Assembly: GCA_937893815.1 (NCBI GenBank)
Contig: CALCSH010000401.1
Coordinates: forward strand, 1-7,358
DNA length: 7,358 bases
Direction of reading: 5' to 3'
Source: an uncultured Anaerolineae bacterium
Lineage (GTDB): Bacteria; Chloroflexota; Anaerolineae; Anaerolineales; UBA11858
A model generated the notes under the pieces. It was not told the DNA's origin, made no database searches, and saw nothing but the letters and a program-made list of their open reading frames with translations. A program made the translations under genes and the position numbers. Below, piece after piece: positions 1-7,358 of the stretch. How positions within the stretch are numbered: position 1 is the stretch's first letter; every line of letters begins with the position of its first letter.

Positions 1-593
1 GCGAATTCGGCGGCGAGAATTTTGGTTTTGTCGTACGAAGCTGTCACCTTGATTACTTGCGTGCCGTATATGGCAACTTCGCGCATTTTTTCGGCAGGTA
101 CCAGGCTTGTGAGAAAGGCCCATAGTTTAATGCCTGCGCGAGCGGTATAGGCAGCATAGGATATGGCGACGTTGCCGGTAGAGGCCAAAACCGTCTCTTT
201 GATGCCGCATTCTTTTAGCGCGGCCACGGTGATGGAAGCCTGGCGATCTTTGAAAGAGCCGGTAGGATTCTGCCGTTCGTCTTTAATATATAAATTTTTC
301 AGCCCCAACATAGTCCCCAAATTTGTGGCTTTGAGCAGTGGTGTGCCACCTTCACCCATGCTCATAGTCGATGGAAATACTTCAATGGGCAGGAGTTCGT
401 AAAAACGCCAAATATCAAATGGGCGTCCAGCTAAATTTTCGAGCAGGCTTTTTCCGATATTTTCATAATCGTAGCGTGCCTCCCGCCAGCCGCCGCCGCA
501 CTGTGGACAGATTGTGATTTGCGGGGAATACGGAGCCTGATGCCCACAATCCAGACATTCAGCCGTAACATGAGAATAAGATGGTTGTTCCAT
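1..593 (-). CDS. thrC: Threonine synthase, N-terminal part (runs off the left edge)
   Basis: PLP-dependent enzyme that converts O-phospho-L-homoserine to L-threonine and phosphate, the last step of threonine biosynthesis, in the cytoplasm. I translated the minus strand from the ATG at 593; the frame stays open to base 1, giving 197 codons of a protein usually 350-450 residues long. Residues 13-32 form a zinc ribbon (C13, C16, C29, C32), as in some bacterial and archaeal threonine synthases. Residues 79-84 (MGEGGTPL context) and the NPTGSFKDR motif at 109-117 are typical of the fold; K115 is the expected Schiff-base lysine. STGN at 138-141 matches the phosphate/PLP-binding loop, followed by the usual AAYTARAGI helix. 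ATG 593 is the first plausible start in frame, but no clear Shine-Dalgarno sequence precedes it. It lies 206 bp downstream of the kinase on the same strand. Related fold-II enzymes (threonine dehydratase, cysteate synthase) are less likely given the zinc ribbon and motif order. Confidence 0.9.
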   Translation of the reverse strand, partial: MEQPSYSHVTAECLDCGHQAPYSPQITICPQCGGGWREARYDYENIGKSLLENLAGRPFDIWRFYELLPIEVFPSTMSMGEGGTPLLKATNLGTMLGLKNLYIKDERQNPTGSFKDRQASITVAALKECGIKETVLASTGNVAISYAAYTARAGIKLWAFLTSLVPAEKMREVAIYGTQVIKVTASYDKTKILAAEF

Positions 594-658
594 AGGAGTT
601 ATTTCTTTACCAATGAATTTTGTATTTTGTAATCAAAAGAAGTTAGACGAATGAAACG

Positions 659-688
659 ATATTCGCAATAGGGAAAAGGTCAGGTCAA
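659..688 (-). promoter_or_regulatory. Weak candidate sigma-70-like promoter for thrC
   Basis: On the minus strand TTGACC (683-688) matches five of six bases of the -35 consensus. GAATAT (659-664) lies 18 bp further on and matches the -10 consensus at only three positions. The downstream leader to the ATG at 593 is AT-rich. The -35 overlaps the left arm of the inverted repeat. This is a guess from spacing and consensus only; thrC might instead be read from the kinase transcript. Confidence 0.2.
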
Positions 689-801
689 GTTGCTATTTCC
701 CCTCTGCTGCGTAAGGTGGATATCAGAACTTTCATACGACGCGCCCTTTGATACGGCTTCTGCCCACTCTGGGTTCTACTCGCTGCGAAAAACCTGACCT
801 T
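676..801. repeat. Segment bounded by a perfect 10-bp inverted repeat between kinase and thrC
   Basis: AAGGTCAGGT at 676-685 is matched exactly by its reverse complement at 792-801, with 106 bp between the arms. The similarity continues imperfectly outward: GGAAAA flanks both arms when read in the same sense, with three extra bases on the right. The right arm overlaps the TAA stop of the kinase (800-802). As RNA from the minus strand, GGUCAGGUU could also pair with AACUUGACC (683-691), with one G-U pair. The interior has a short CCCA-GAG-TGGG hairpin but no transposase, no clear target-site duplication and no GC stem followed by a U-tract typical of an intrinsic terminator. It could be a small non-autonomous repeat, a structured 3' UTR or chance. 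Confidence 0.4.
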
Positions 802-2500
802 ATTTTCCTGGCGGCATCTCAATTTGATGCATGTCGCGGACGCGGTTGAGCATATTCAGAAGGTCATGGCTCAATATCGGTTTGGGTAAATATCCAGCAG
901 CGCCCATTTTGTGGGCTTTATCTTGTTCATCGCGAACACTACAGATGATAACGGGTATGTCGCGCGTGTCGGCGTCTGCTTTAAGTTCCTCAAAGATTTC
1001 CCATCCATCGCAATCAGGGAAAATTAAATCCAGTGTGATGGCAAAGGGCCGATATTCGCGCACCATTTCCACAACATCACCCGGTTGAACGATGGTGACG
1101 ACTTGATAATCTGTGCCCAGAAGATAGCGCTGATAGAGTAGAGAAACCTGAATATCTGCTTCGGCAGATAGCACGGTGAGTTTGTTCTTCATGATGAGTG
1201 GAATCGTGAAGGAGAAGGTGCTGCCACCCCCGGGGGAGCTTTGTACATCAATTTTGCCACCATGCAAATCGACCAGCAAGCGAGTAATCGACAGACCCAA
1301 ACCCGTGCCCCCGGTTTTACGGGTTGCAGAGCCATCTACCTGGGTGAATGGCTCGAATAGGTCAATTTGATTTTCCGCTGCAATGCCTACGCCGGAATCT
1401 GTCACGCTAATATAAATTTCGGGTTGGTCATTTGCATCGAGCTGCTCTCTGGCCGCGAGCGTGATGGTGCCTTCATCGGTAAATTTGGCCGCATTGGATA
1501 GCAGATTCAGCAAGATTTGGCGAATACGGGTCGGGTCCGCATGGACAATCGGCAGGTCTTCAGGGGCAGATAATATCAGTTTTACCGGTTTATCTTTGAC
1601 CAAGCCACGGGCGGTAGAGAGCACGCTTTCGAAAATCTGCGTCAGACCAATCTCTTCAAAGGCGAGTTCCATTTTCCCGGCTTCGATCTTGGAGATGTCG
1701 AGAATATCATTGATCATATTGAGCAGGTGCTGCCCGGCGCTGTAAATTGCCGAAAGATCCTGCTGTTGTAGGTCGGTGATGGGGCCGTCGATCCCCTTCA
1801 TAATCACGCGCGAGAATCCGATGATGGAGTTCAACGGCGTGCGCAACTCGTGCGACATATTGGCCAGGAATTGCGATTTTAGTTTATCTAATTCGCGCAA
1901 TTTTTCTGCGGTTTCGCGTTGTTCTTCATAGAGGCGTGCATTTTGGATGGCGACCGCGGCCTGGGTTGCGAGCGTATGCATCAGGTTGACTTCATCTTGT
2001 GTAAAATTCTCAGCCGGATAATTGCGGTTGACAGAAATTACACCCAATACGCCTTCTGGGACACTAATTGGGATCGTCGCGTTGGCAGCAATGCCAGAAG
2101 CCTCGAAGTTTTTGCGGGCGTGTTCTTGAAGCTCCGGGTCATCTGTGCTGATAGCGGATGGTTGTTGACTTTTAATCACCTGTTGGGTGAGCGGATAATC
2201 CGATAAGAGCAGGCTTTCGCCGATGAGCGTTGTATCCGTGCCGCGTTTTGGATAAATCCCGGCACGGGTGATCGAATCACCGGAGAGCATAAAGAGACTT
2301 GAACTATTCGCTTTGGCGGCTGAGGTGATATGCGCGAGCAAGGTGTTGATTACACCATCCAGGGTTAGTGCGGCGTTGAGTTGGGATGTGGTTTCTTGCA
2401 GTGTGGAGATATTTGCGAGTTGCTGCTGACTTTGCGTATAGAGATCCACGTTACGGATGGCGATCGCTACTTGCGATGCCATAGCGCTGATCAAATCCAC
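800..2500 (-). CDS. C-terminal part of the GAF hybrid histidine kinase: GAF-HisKA-HATPase_c-REC (separated by a frame break)
   Basis: This is the catalytic end of the sensor kinase: ATP-dependent autophosphorylation on His, with an attached receiver. Numbering from the GTG at 2500, residues 1-22 finish a GAF begun in the upstream ORF (AIRNVDLYTQ helix). Residues 28-192 are a complete GAF. HisKA spans about 209-275, with H-box SHELRTPLN and phospho-acceptor H217. HATPase_c spans about 318-436, with N-box N332/N336, G1 DSGVG (368-372), F-box LFEPF (381-385) and G2 GGTGLGLS (397-404). All ATP-lid motifs look intact. The receiver spans about 441-556 with D491, S521 and K540, but has S445-A446 where an acidic pair is usual. 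There is no Hpt or DNA-binding domain and no membrane helix. GTG 2500 is nominal: it has no ribosome binding site and would start inside a GAF helix, so this is probably not an independent protein. It overlaps the upstream ORF by 10 bp. Confidence 0.9.
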   Translation of the reverse strand: MDLISAMASQVAIAIRNVDLYTQSQQQLANISTLQETTSQLNAALTLDGVINTLLAHITSAAKANSSSLFMLSGDSITRAGIYPKRGTDTTLIGESLLLSDYPLTQQVIKSQQPSAISTDDPELQEHARKNFEASGIAANATIPISVPEGVLGVISVNRNYPAENFTQDEVNLMHTLATQAAVAIQNARLYEEQRETAEKLRELDKLKSQFLANMSHELRTPLNSIIGFSRVIMKGIDGPITDLQQQDLSAIYSAGQHLLNMINDILDISKIEAGKMELAFEEIGLTQIFESVLSTARGLVKDKPVKLILSAPEDLPIVHADPTRIRQILLNLLSNAAKFTDEGTITLAAREQLDANDQPEIYISVTDSGVGIAAENQIDLFEPFTQVDGSATRKTGGTGLGLSITRLLVDLHGGKIDVQSSPGGGSTFSFTIPLIMKNKLTVLSAEADIQVSLLYQRYLLGTDYQVVTIVQPGDVVEMVREYRPFAITLDLIFPDCDGWEIFEELKADADTRDIPVIICSVRDEQDKAHKMGAAGYLPKPILSHDLLNMLNRVRDMHQIEMPPGK

Positions 2501-2523
2501 ATCAGATTCGGTGAAATTGGTTC
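2491..2523 (-). other. Frame break inside GAF9 joining the two kinase ORFs
   Basis: In frame 0 the upstream ORF reads INLPNEP, then ISPNLMWI and a TGA at 2491-2493. In the -1 frame the same DNA reads NFTESDVDLISAMA, the expected GAF ending. That frame has its own TGA at 2522-2524, so the switch must fall between the two stops, most simply in GAACC-AATTTC near 2516-2523. One additional base after GAACC (for example a third C) would restore a continuous gene. No X-XXY-YYZ slippery heptamer is visible in frame, so a deletion or sequencing/assembly error is more likely than programmed frameshifting. Confidence 0.85.
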
Positions 2524-5500
2524 ATTTGGCAAGTTGATGGCGGTCATTGTGCCCAGGATTTCACCACGATTCAGCAAAGGGGTGACGATAATCGCGCCGC
2601 AGTTGGTTTCGATGCGCCGCTGTTGAGCCGCTTTGCTCTCCCGGGGGTCTGGAATATCCTTGGGTGATAGCGCGACTTCCTTTGTTTCGAGCACCCACCC
2701 GCTGAGTCCGCCCAGTAATTCTTCATAAGGGACATGCACAACAAGCTGTGCGCCAACGCCACCTTCCACAAAATGAATCACCTTTTCATCTTTGGAGTCA
2801 AAAGTAATGAGCGTAACGCGGTTGGCCGGGATGCGCTGTGCGATGCTGCTGACAACCGATTGCAACAAGTCGGTTAGATTTCCAATTGAAAGAACCGAGC
2901 GGCTGACGTCATAAAGTGCCGCGGTGCGGCCAAGTGCATTTTGTGTTTCTTCGTATAATCTGGCGTTTTCGATGGCGACGCCAACCTGCTGGCCAACGGC
3001 TTTCATTAAGCCGACGGCCGCGGAGGGAGCATCTTTCTGAGTGCTGAATGCGCAGAGGGTGCCCAGAATTGTATCGCGCACATCCAATGGAACACCCAGA
3101 TAGGAAAGCCAGCCGATTTCAAGCAGCCCTTGAACATCGATGGGTGCATCTTCGCTGAGGTTATTAAGGCTGATCAGTTCTTGCCGCGTATAAACCAGCT
3201 CGCAAAGAGTGCCTTCAAGCCCGTCGGTTTGGAGTTTCTCTCGCAGACCCTCCGGCAGGCCTTTTTGAGTGATAAGTTCAAGTTTTTGGGTATTTTTGTT
3301 GAAAATGCTAATGAGTCCGCTGTCGAAGCCAGTTGTGGCAAGTACCTGAGTCAGTACATTGCCGAGCATTTCATGTAATTGTAGCGAGTGGCTGGCAACA
3401 TTCGTAATGTCGTAAAGTGCCTGGGTTTCGGTCAGTGCGGCATTCGTGCGGGCGAAGAGTTGGGCATTTTGAATCGCAATCGCGGATTGCCGTGCAACGG
3501 ATAATAATAAATCCTGATGGCGGGCATTAAATACCCGGGGGCGGGTCGCGTTTTGGGTGGCAATCACACCCAGAACTTCGTTCCCTATGAGCAGTGGCAC
3601 GCCCAGCCAGGATTTTGCCGGTTGCCCGACGATGATTCTCTCCAGGCCGAGATCCGAAATGACACTATCTACATTATCCGTAATTAGCAGAGGGGTTTTG
3701 GTATCAATAACGTGTTGGGTCAGTCCCCTTCTTTTCTTGAGCGTTTGAATTTCGCTGATCTCATTATTTTCGATGACCAATGGGAAGGTGAGCATCTCAT
3801 CTTCTGGATTGTACAAACACACGAAGAAGTAGGATGTGTCCATCAGGCGGGCGGTATATTCGTGGATGGTATTGATAATCTCTCGAATATTCAATTGGCC
3901 GCTTAGCTGGAGACTCATGTCATTCAGGATGGCGAGCTCCCCGGCGCGGGCCTGAGTTTGGTCGAAGAGACTCGCATTTTGCAGCGCATTGGCGACCTGG
4001 TCGGCCATGGTTTGCAGCGCAGTAACATCTTCTGTGGAAAATGCATTGGCCAGTTCACTCTGAATGGTCATGGCGCCGATCACTGCGCCGCGGCTGCGCA
4101 GGGGCAGCGCGATTTCGGACTGCGTGTTGGGGAGTACTGGGTTCGAGTAGCGTTCAACTTCGTCCGGTGCCAGCAGCGAAATTCTCGGCTCCCCGGCGGA
4201 AACACATTGACCGATCATGGAAGATCCGCCAATTTCCAGTTTGTGGCCTTGCTCAATTTGAATGCGCCCGGCTTCACCTGTACCGGCACGCAGCACGGCC
4301 CAGCGTCTGGCTTCATTTGTAATACTGCCGTCTTCATCCGTGAGGAAAATACCCACATAGTACAGGTCAAATTGATCACGGATCAGATTGACGGTCTGCA
4401 CAATTAGCGGATTTGGCTCAAGAATGCTGCTGGCCGCTCGTGATACTTCGGCGGCTGTGACCAATTGCTTGCGGCGAGCTTCGATCTGTTCGAAAAGGCG
4501 AGCATTTTGAATCGATGTGGATGCCTGAGATAGAATTGTTTCAATCAGCCGCAACTCATTGGTACTCAGGTTGCGGCCTTTTTCGGTAATATGTAGCCCT
4601 ACCGTGCCAATGCTCTCGTTGGCAACGATCAGCGGGATTAGCGCCAGGGATTGGGTGCCGACGCGTGTGATTAATTCTTTCATCAACGGTGGCAAGGGTT
4701 TATTTGGAACGTCTTGAATAAACACTGGAGATTTCGTGGTGATCGCCTGGAGCATTGGCGTATTTGCCAGGGGGAGTATATTTCCGGAAACCGCGGGAAT
4801 CTCTTCAAGATTTGTGAGACTGATAATGGCATCAATCGCTGTTCGATCCGGCGTGATCAGGCCGATTGTGACGTAGTCTACCGGTAAACTGGAGAGCAAG
4901 GCTTGTCCAATGATATTCAGATTCTCATGCATATCCAGCGAGGAGGCTACCTGAGAAACAATGTTGTTAATCAGTTGTAACTCTTCGGAGTGCGCCGTGG
5001 CTTCCTGAAATAGCTGGGCATTATGCAGGGAATTGGCGATCTGGTCGGCCATGGTTTGCAGAGCGGTAATGTCGTCTTCGGAGAAAGCGTTAGCCGTTTC
5101 GCTCTGGATGGTCATGGCGCCGAGAATATTGCCGCGGCTGCGTAGTGGTAGTGCAATTTCAGAAAGGGTATTTGGCAACACCGGGTTGACAAAGCGTTCC
5201 GCTTCATCGGAGGCTAATAATGAAATCCGGGCCTCGCCTGAAGCGACGCTCTGACCAATCATGGATGTTCCGCCAATTTCCAGTTTGTGCCCTTGCTGAA
5301 TCTGGATTTCGCCTGCTTCGCCCGTACCGGCGCGAAGGACTGCCCATCGTTTGGCTTCACCGGTGATGCTACCATCCACATCCGTGAGGAAGATGCCAGC
5401 ATAGTAAAGATTGAATCGGTCGCGAATCAGGTTTACAGTTTGTTCGATGAGCGGGACTGTTTCCAGGATACTGCTGGTTGCCTGGGAAACTTCTGCCGCG

Positions 5501-7358
5501 GTCTGAATTTGAATGGCGCGTTCCTGGATTTCTTCAATCAGATGTTCGCGTTCTTTTTCTGCTTGTTTTTGTGCCGTAATATCACGCTGAACGGCAACAA
5601 ATTGCGTGATGTTATTTTGTGCATCCAAGATGGGCGCGATCGTGAGTTGAGCGTCGTAAAGCTCGCCATTTTTGCGCTTATTAACTAATTCGCCGCGCCA
5701 GGCTTCACCCTTTGTAATGGTATCCCATAGCTCGGTATAAAAACGTTTATCCTGTCGTCCGCTTTTCAAAACGCGCGGATTTTCTCCCAAAGCTTCTTCC
5801 GCGCTATAGCCGGTTATCGTCGTAAAGGCTGTATTGACAAATACAATATTGCCTGTGATGTCAGTAATCACCACCATATCGGCAGTAGATTCCACGGCAC
5901 GGCCCAGGCGTTGCTGTTCAGCCAGTGCCTTCTGTGAGATATCGAAAAGTCGGGCGTTTTCAATCGCTGTCACAGTTTGGGCGATAATGGTTTCCACGAT
6001 TTGAATTTCGTTGGTTGTAAAGGTACGCCCCTCTTCCTGAATGCCCAGGCCGAGTGTGCCGAGGACATCACCCTGAATGATGAGCGGGTAAATGGCCAAT
6101 CCGTGAATGCCCAGTTCTTTCATTGTCTCGTGGATGGTTTGGGTTAGCGGATTGTTTTGGGCGTCATTGACAACCACGAGTTTTTTCGTGGAAATGGCCT
6201 TTTCAGAAGATGGATTTCCGCTGACCGGAATTTGGATATTGATGGAAGGGGGAAATCGCGGGTCTGGATTGTAATCTGTCAGGACGGTCAGCGTGTCTTT
6301 GGCTTCATTTAGCATTGCAAAACCGGCCTGCACATGGAGCGCCTTCCCCATTTCAGTGGTGATGATCTGCAAACTTTCTTGAAGGTTAAGTGAGGATGCT
6401 ACCTGTGCAACCACGCGGTTAATCAGCGCAAGCTCATCGGCGCGCTGTTGGACATCATCATACAGTCGGGAGTTATCAAAGGCAACCGCAGCCTGATTTG
6501 CGAGCGTCAACGCCAAATCCAGTTCCTGGGGTGTAAAGTGGCGTTCTTCGTCAAAGGTTTCCATTTCGATAACGCCAATACTTTTTCCTTTTAACACCAT
6601 TGGCAAAATAACCAGCGTGGCACAATTAACCGAATGCATAAAGGCTAATTCGTCCGGATCTGCATTTTCATCGCTGTTTTGCACAACGAGTAGCCTTTGC
6701 GATTGCAGCACTTCTGCCGTGGCCGGATAATCGCGCAGGTTTGTGATTGTTCCGACAGGGTAGGGCCGAATATCTTCTCTTCCGATCGAGTAGTCAGCAA
6801 TGATGGTCAGTGAGGTTGGCTCTGTGAGTAATGATATGGAAGCTTCGCCGACATTCATCGCCGTGAGGAATTGGCGTACAACAATGTCGGCAATTTCTTC
6901 GAGAACGAGTGGTGCGTTGGCAATAGACTGGCTGACAGAAGATATCGTAGTAAGGTCACGTACGCGCTGCTGTTCAGCCTCAAAGAGTTGAGCGTTTTCT
7001 AACGCCAACGAAAGTTGGTGGGCAACTTCTTTCACTAAAAGTTGCTCATCTTCACTCCATTCGCGGTTGGGTGTATCGTCAATAAACTCGAATAGGCCGT
7101 AACTTTGTTGCAGATCCACTGGAACTGCGAGTGTAGCCGGTGATTCGTCCGTGGTGCTGTGCGCCAGTGTTTGGCGCGTGGCCAGACTCTGGCGCCCGGT
7201 AGCGGAATATGGCGAAGATACACTGGTGCGTTGGTCTTCCTCGATTGCAATTCCGTTGGGTAGCGAGAATGATGCCCGTTGAACCGCCGCTCTGGGCGTG
7301 CTGGTTTGCATCGTTTGTGTGAAGCCTCGCCACCCATCGAAAAGTCCATCTTCCGATG
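2491..7358 (-). CDS. Multi-GAF/PAS sensory part of a giant hybrid histidine kinase (5' end beyond the window, 3' end broken by a frameshift)
   Basis: This is the sensory array of the kinase encoded downstream. The frame is open to the right edge; numbering is from the first in-window ATG, 7309-7311, which is probably internal because codons continue upstream (DGWRGFTQT). Approximate domains: tail of GAF1, 1-113; GAF2, 117-285; GAF3, 293-456; PAS/PAC, 470-585 (GYSAEEALGENPRVLKSG motif, PAC ending QRDITAQ); GAF4, 604-768; GAF5, 777-940; GAF6, 952-1116; GAF7, 1124-1286; GAF8, 1296-1453; GAF9, 1463 to the break. Most GAFs end in an ENARLF/Y-type helix leading into a linker such as ELALINRVVAQVASSL, which looks like signalling helices. 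GAF domains bind small ligands or cofactors or mediate dimerisation; none shows residues that let me name a ligand. The ORF ends inside the last GAF helix (after GTMTAINLPNEP), and the missing segment continues in the next frame at 2518-2500. No signal peptide or membrane segment is visible. Confidence 0.88.
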   Translation of the reverse strand, partial: SEDGLFDGWRGFTQTMQTSTPRAAVQRASFSLPNGIAIEEDQRTSVSSPYSATGRQSLATRQTLAHSTTDESPATLAVPVDLQQSYGLFEFIDDTPNREWSEDEQLLVKEVAHQLSLALENAQLFEAEQQRVRDLTTISSVSQSIANAPLVLEEIADIVVRQFLTAMNVGEASISLLTEPTSLTIIADYSIGREDIRPYPVGTITNLRDYPATAEVLQSQRLLVVQNSDENADPDELAFMHSVNCATLVILPMVLKGKSIGVIEMETFDEERHFTPQELDLALTLANQAAVAFDNSRLYDDVQQRADELALINRVVAQVASSLNLQESLQIITTEMGKALHVQAGFAMLNEAKDTLTVLTDYNPDPRFPPSINIQIPVSGNPSSEKAISTKKLVVVNDAQNNPLTQTIHETMKELGIHGLAIYPLIIQGDVLGTLGLGIQEEGRTFTTNEIQIVETIIAQTVTAIENARLFDISQKALAEQQRLGRAVESTADMVVITDITGNIVFVNTAFTTITGYSAEEALGENPRVLKSGRQDKRFYTELWDTITKGEAWRGELVNKRKNGELYDAQLTIAPILDAQNNITQFVAVQRDITAQKQAEKEREHLIEEIQERAIQIQTAAEVSQATSSILETVPLIEQTVNLIRDRFNLYYAGIFLTDVDGSITGEAKRWAVLRAGTGEAGEIQIQQGHKLEIGGTSMIGQSVASGEARISLLASDEAERFVNPVLPNTLSEIALPLRSRGNILGAMTIQSETANAFSEDDITALQTMADQIANSLHNAQLFQEATAHSEELQLINNIVSQVASSLDMHENLNIIGQALLSSLPVDYVTIGLITPDRTAIDAIISLTNLEEIPAVSGNILPLANTPMLQAITTKSPVFIQDVPNKPLPPLMKELITRVGTQSLALIPLIVANESIGTVGLHITEKGRNLSTNELRLIETILSQASTSIQNARLFEQIEARRKQLVTAAEVSRAASSILEPNPLIVQTVNLIRDQFDLYYVGIFLTDEDGSITNEARRWAVLRAGTGEAGRIQIEQGHKLEIGGSSMIGQCVSAGEPRISLLAPDEVERYSNPVLPNTQSEIALPLRSRGAVIGAMTIQSELANAFSTEDVTALQTMADQVANALQNASLFDQTQARAGELAILNDMSLQLSGQLNIREIINTIHEYTARLMDTSYFFVCLYNPEDEMLTFPLVIENNEISEIQTLKKRRGLTQHVIDTKTPLLITDNVDSVISDLGLERIIVGQPAKSWLGVPLLIGNEVLGVIATQNATRPRVFNARHQDLLLSVARQSAIAIQNAQLFARTNAALTETQALYDITNVASHSLQLHEMLGNVLTQVLATTGFDSGLISIFNKNTQKLELITQKGLPEGLREKLQTDGLEGTLCELVYTRQELISLNNLSEDAPIDVQGLLEIGWLSYLGVPLDVRDTILGTLCAFSTQKDAPSAAVGLMKAVGQQVGVAIENARLYEETQNALGRTAALYDVSRSVLSIGNLTDLLQSVVSSIAQRIPANRVTLITFDSKDEKVIHFVEGGVGAQLVVHVPYEELLGGLSGWVLETKEVALSPKDIPDPRESKAAQQRRIETNCGAIIVTPLLNRGEILGTMTAINLPNEPISPNLMWI
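3964..4458 (-). repeat. Intragenic duplicated GAF module, copy 2 (GAF6)
   Basis: Encodes residues 952-1116 of the upstream kinase ORF. It aligns without gaps to the 165-residue GAF4 module at 5008-5502, with about 131 identical residues by eye. Shared blocks include RWAVLRAGTGEAG, IGGxSMIGQ, NPVLPNT, SEIALPLRSRG and TALQTMADQ. The DNA at 3997-4017 is identical over 21 bases to 5041-5061. Confidence 0.85.
5008..5502 (-). repeat. Intragenic duplicated GAF module, copy 1 (GAF4)
   Basis: Encodes residues 604-768 of the upstream kinase ORF and is the partner of 3964-4458, offset by exactly 1,044 bp (348 codons). Protein similarity (about 79%) is much higher than between other GAFs in this protein. 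Scattered synonymous differences suggest a fairly old duplication kept under protein-level selection. Confidence 0.85.

Noticed and set aside
163..402. Plus-strand open frame of 79 codons
   Set aside because: It is antisense to threonine synthase, whose zinc ribbon and PLP motif leave no doubt about the coding strand.
648..665. CGAAT/ATTCG hairpin in the thrC leader
   Set aside because: A five-base AT-containing stem with an eight-base loop is too weak to call an operator or riboswitch.
676..801. Intrinsic terminator after the kinase
   Set aside because: The inverted arms are 106 bp apart and followed by only four T residues, unlike a compact GC hairpin with a U-tract.
833..1192. Separate response regulator gene starting at ATG 1190-1192 (MKNKLTVL)
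   Set aside because: The frame is continuous with the HATPase domain and no Shine-Dalgarno sequence precedes this ATG; it more likely marks an old fusion point.
2491..2523. Programmed -1 ribosomal frameshift
   Set aside because: No slippery heptamer in the right phase and no obvious downstream stem or upstream Shine-Dalgarno-like stimulator; a base deletion or sequencing error is simpler.
3958..4407. Plus-strand open frame of 149 codons
   Set aside because: It lies antisense to the strongly conserved GAF6 module, has no recognisable domain or ribosome binding site, and its openness follows from the codon bias of the real gene.
7035..7349. Alternative minus-strand frames near the right edge
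   Set aside because: The other frame there gives a GAF ending (SLALENAQLFEAEQ) that continues into the rest of the kinase; these alternatives have low-complexity translations with no domain.

Overview
The window is dense bacterial coding sequence, all on the minus strand. It holds two genes, and one of them is very large. There are no tRNA or rRNA genes, no CRISPR array and no transposase. The style suggests Chloroflexota (Anaerolineae-like): a giant soluble hybrid kinase built from many GAF domains, a receiver of the 'ITLD...DGWE...IPVI..S' type, and weak ribosome binding sites. This assignment is inferred from family resemblance only.

Reading in the direction of transcription (right to left), positions 7358 to 800 encode one multi-GAF hybrid sensor histidine kinase. 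Its 5' end lies beyond the right edge. The domain order is the tail of a GAF, GAF2, GAF3, PAS/PAC, then GAF4 to GAF9. At about 2491-2523 the reading frame breaks inside GAF9. In the neighbouring frame GAF9 finishes, followed by GAF10, HisKA, HATPase_c and a C-terminal receiver. The two ORFs (2491-7358 and 800-2500) are best read as one gene of more than 2,180 codons, split by a single-base deletion or a sequencing error. No membrane segment is visible, so the visible part looks cytoplasmic.

Positions 594-799 are intergenic. They contain a roughly 126-bp segment bounded by a perfect 10-bp inverted repeat, whose right arm overlaps the kinase stop codon, and at most a weak promoter for the next gene. 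Positions 593 to 1 encode the N-terminal 197 residues of a threonine synthase with a zinc ribbon and the PLP-lysine motif. It runs off the left edge.

The kinase would integrate ligand or redox inputs through its GAF/PAS array and pass them through His autophosphorylation to a receiver. That receiver keeps its phospho-acceptor Asp but lacks the usual acidic pair. Nothing in the sequence links the kinase functionally to threonine synthesis. The most notable observations are the internal GAF duplication with a PAS domain in only one copy, the frame break, the atypical receiver and the inverted-repeat segment.
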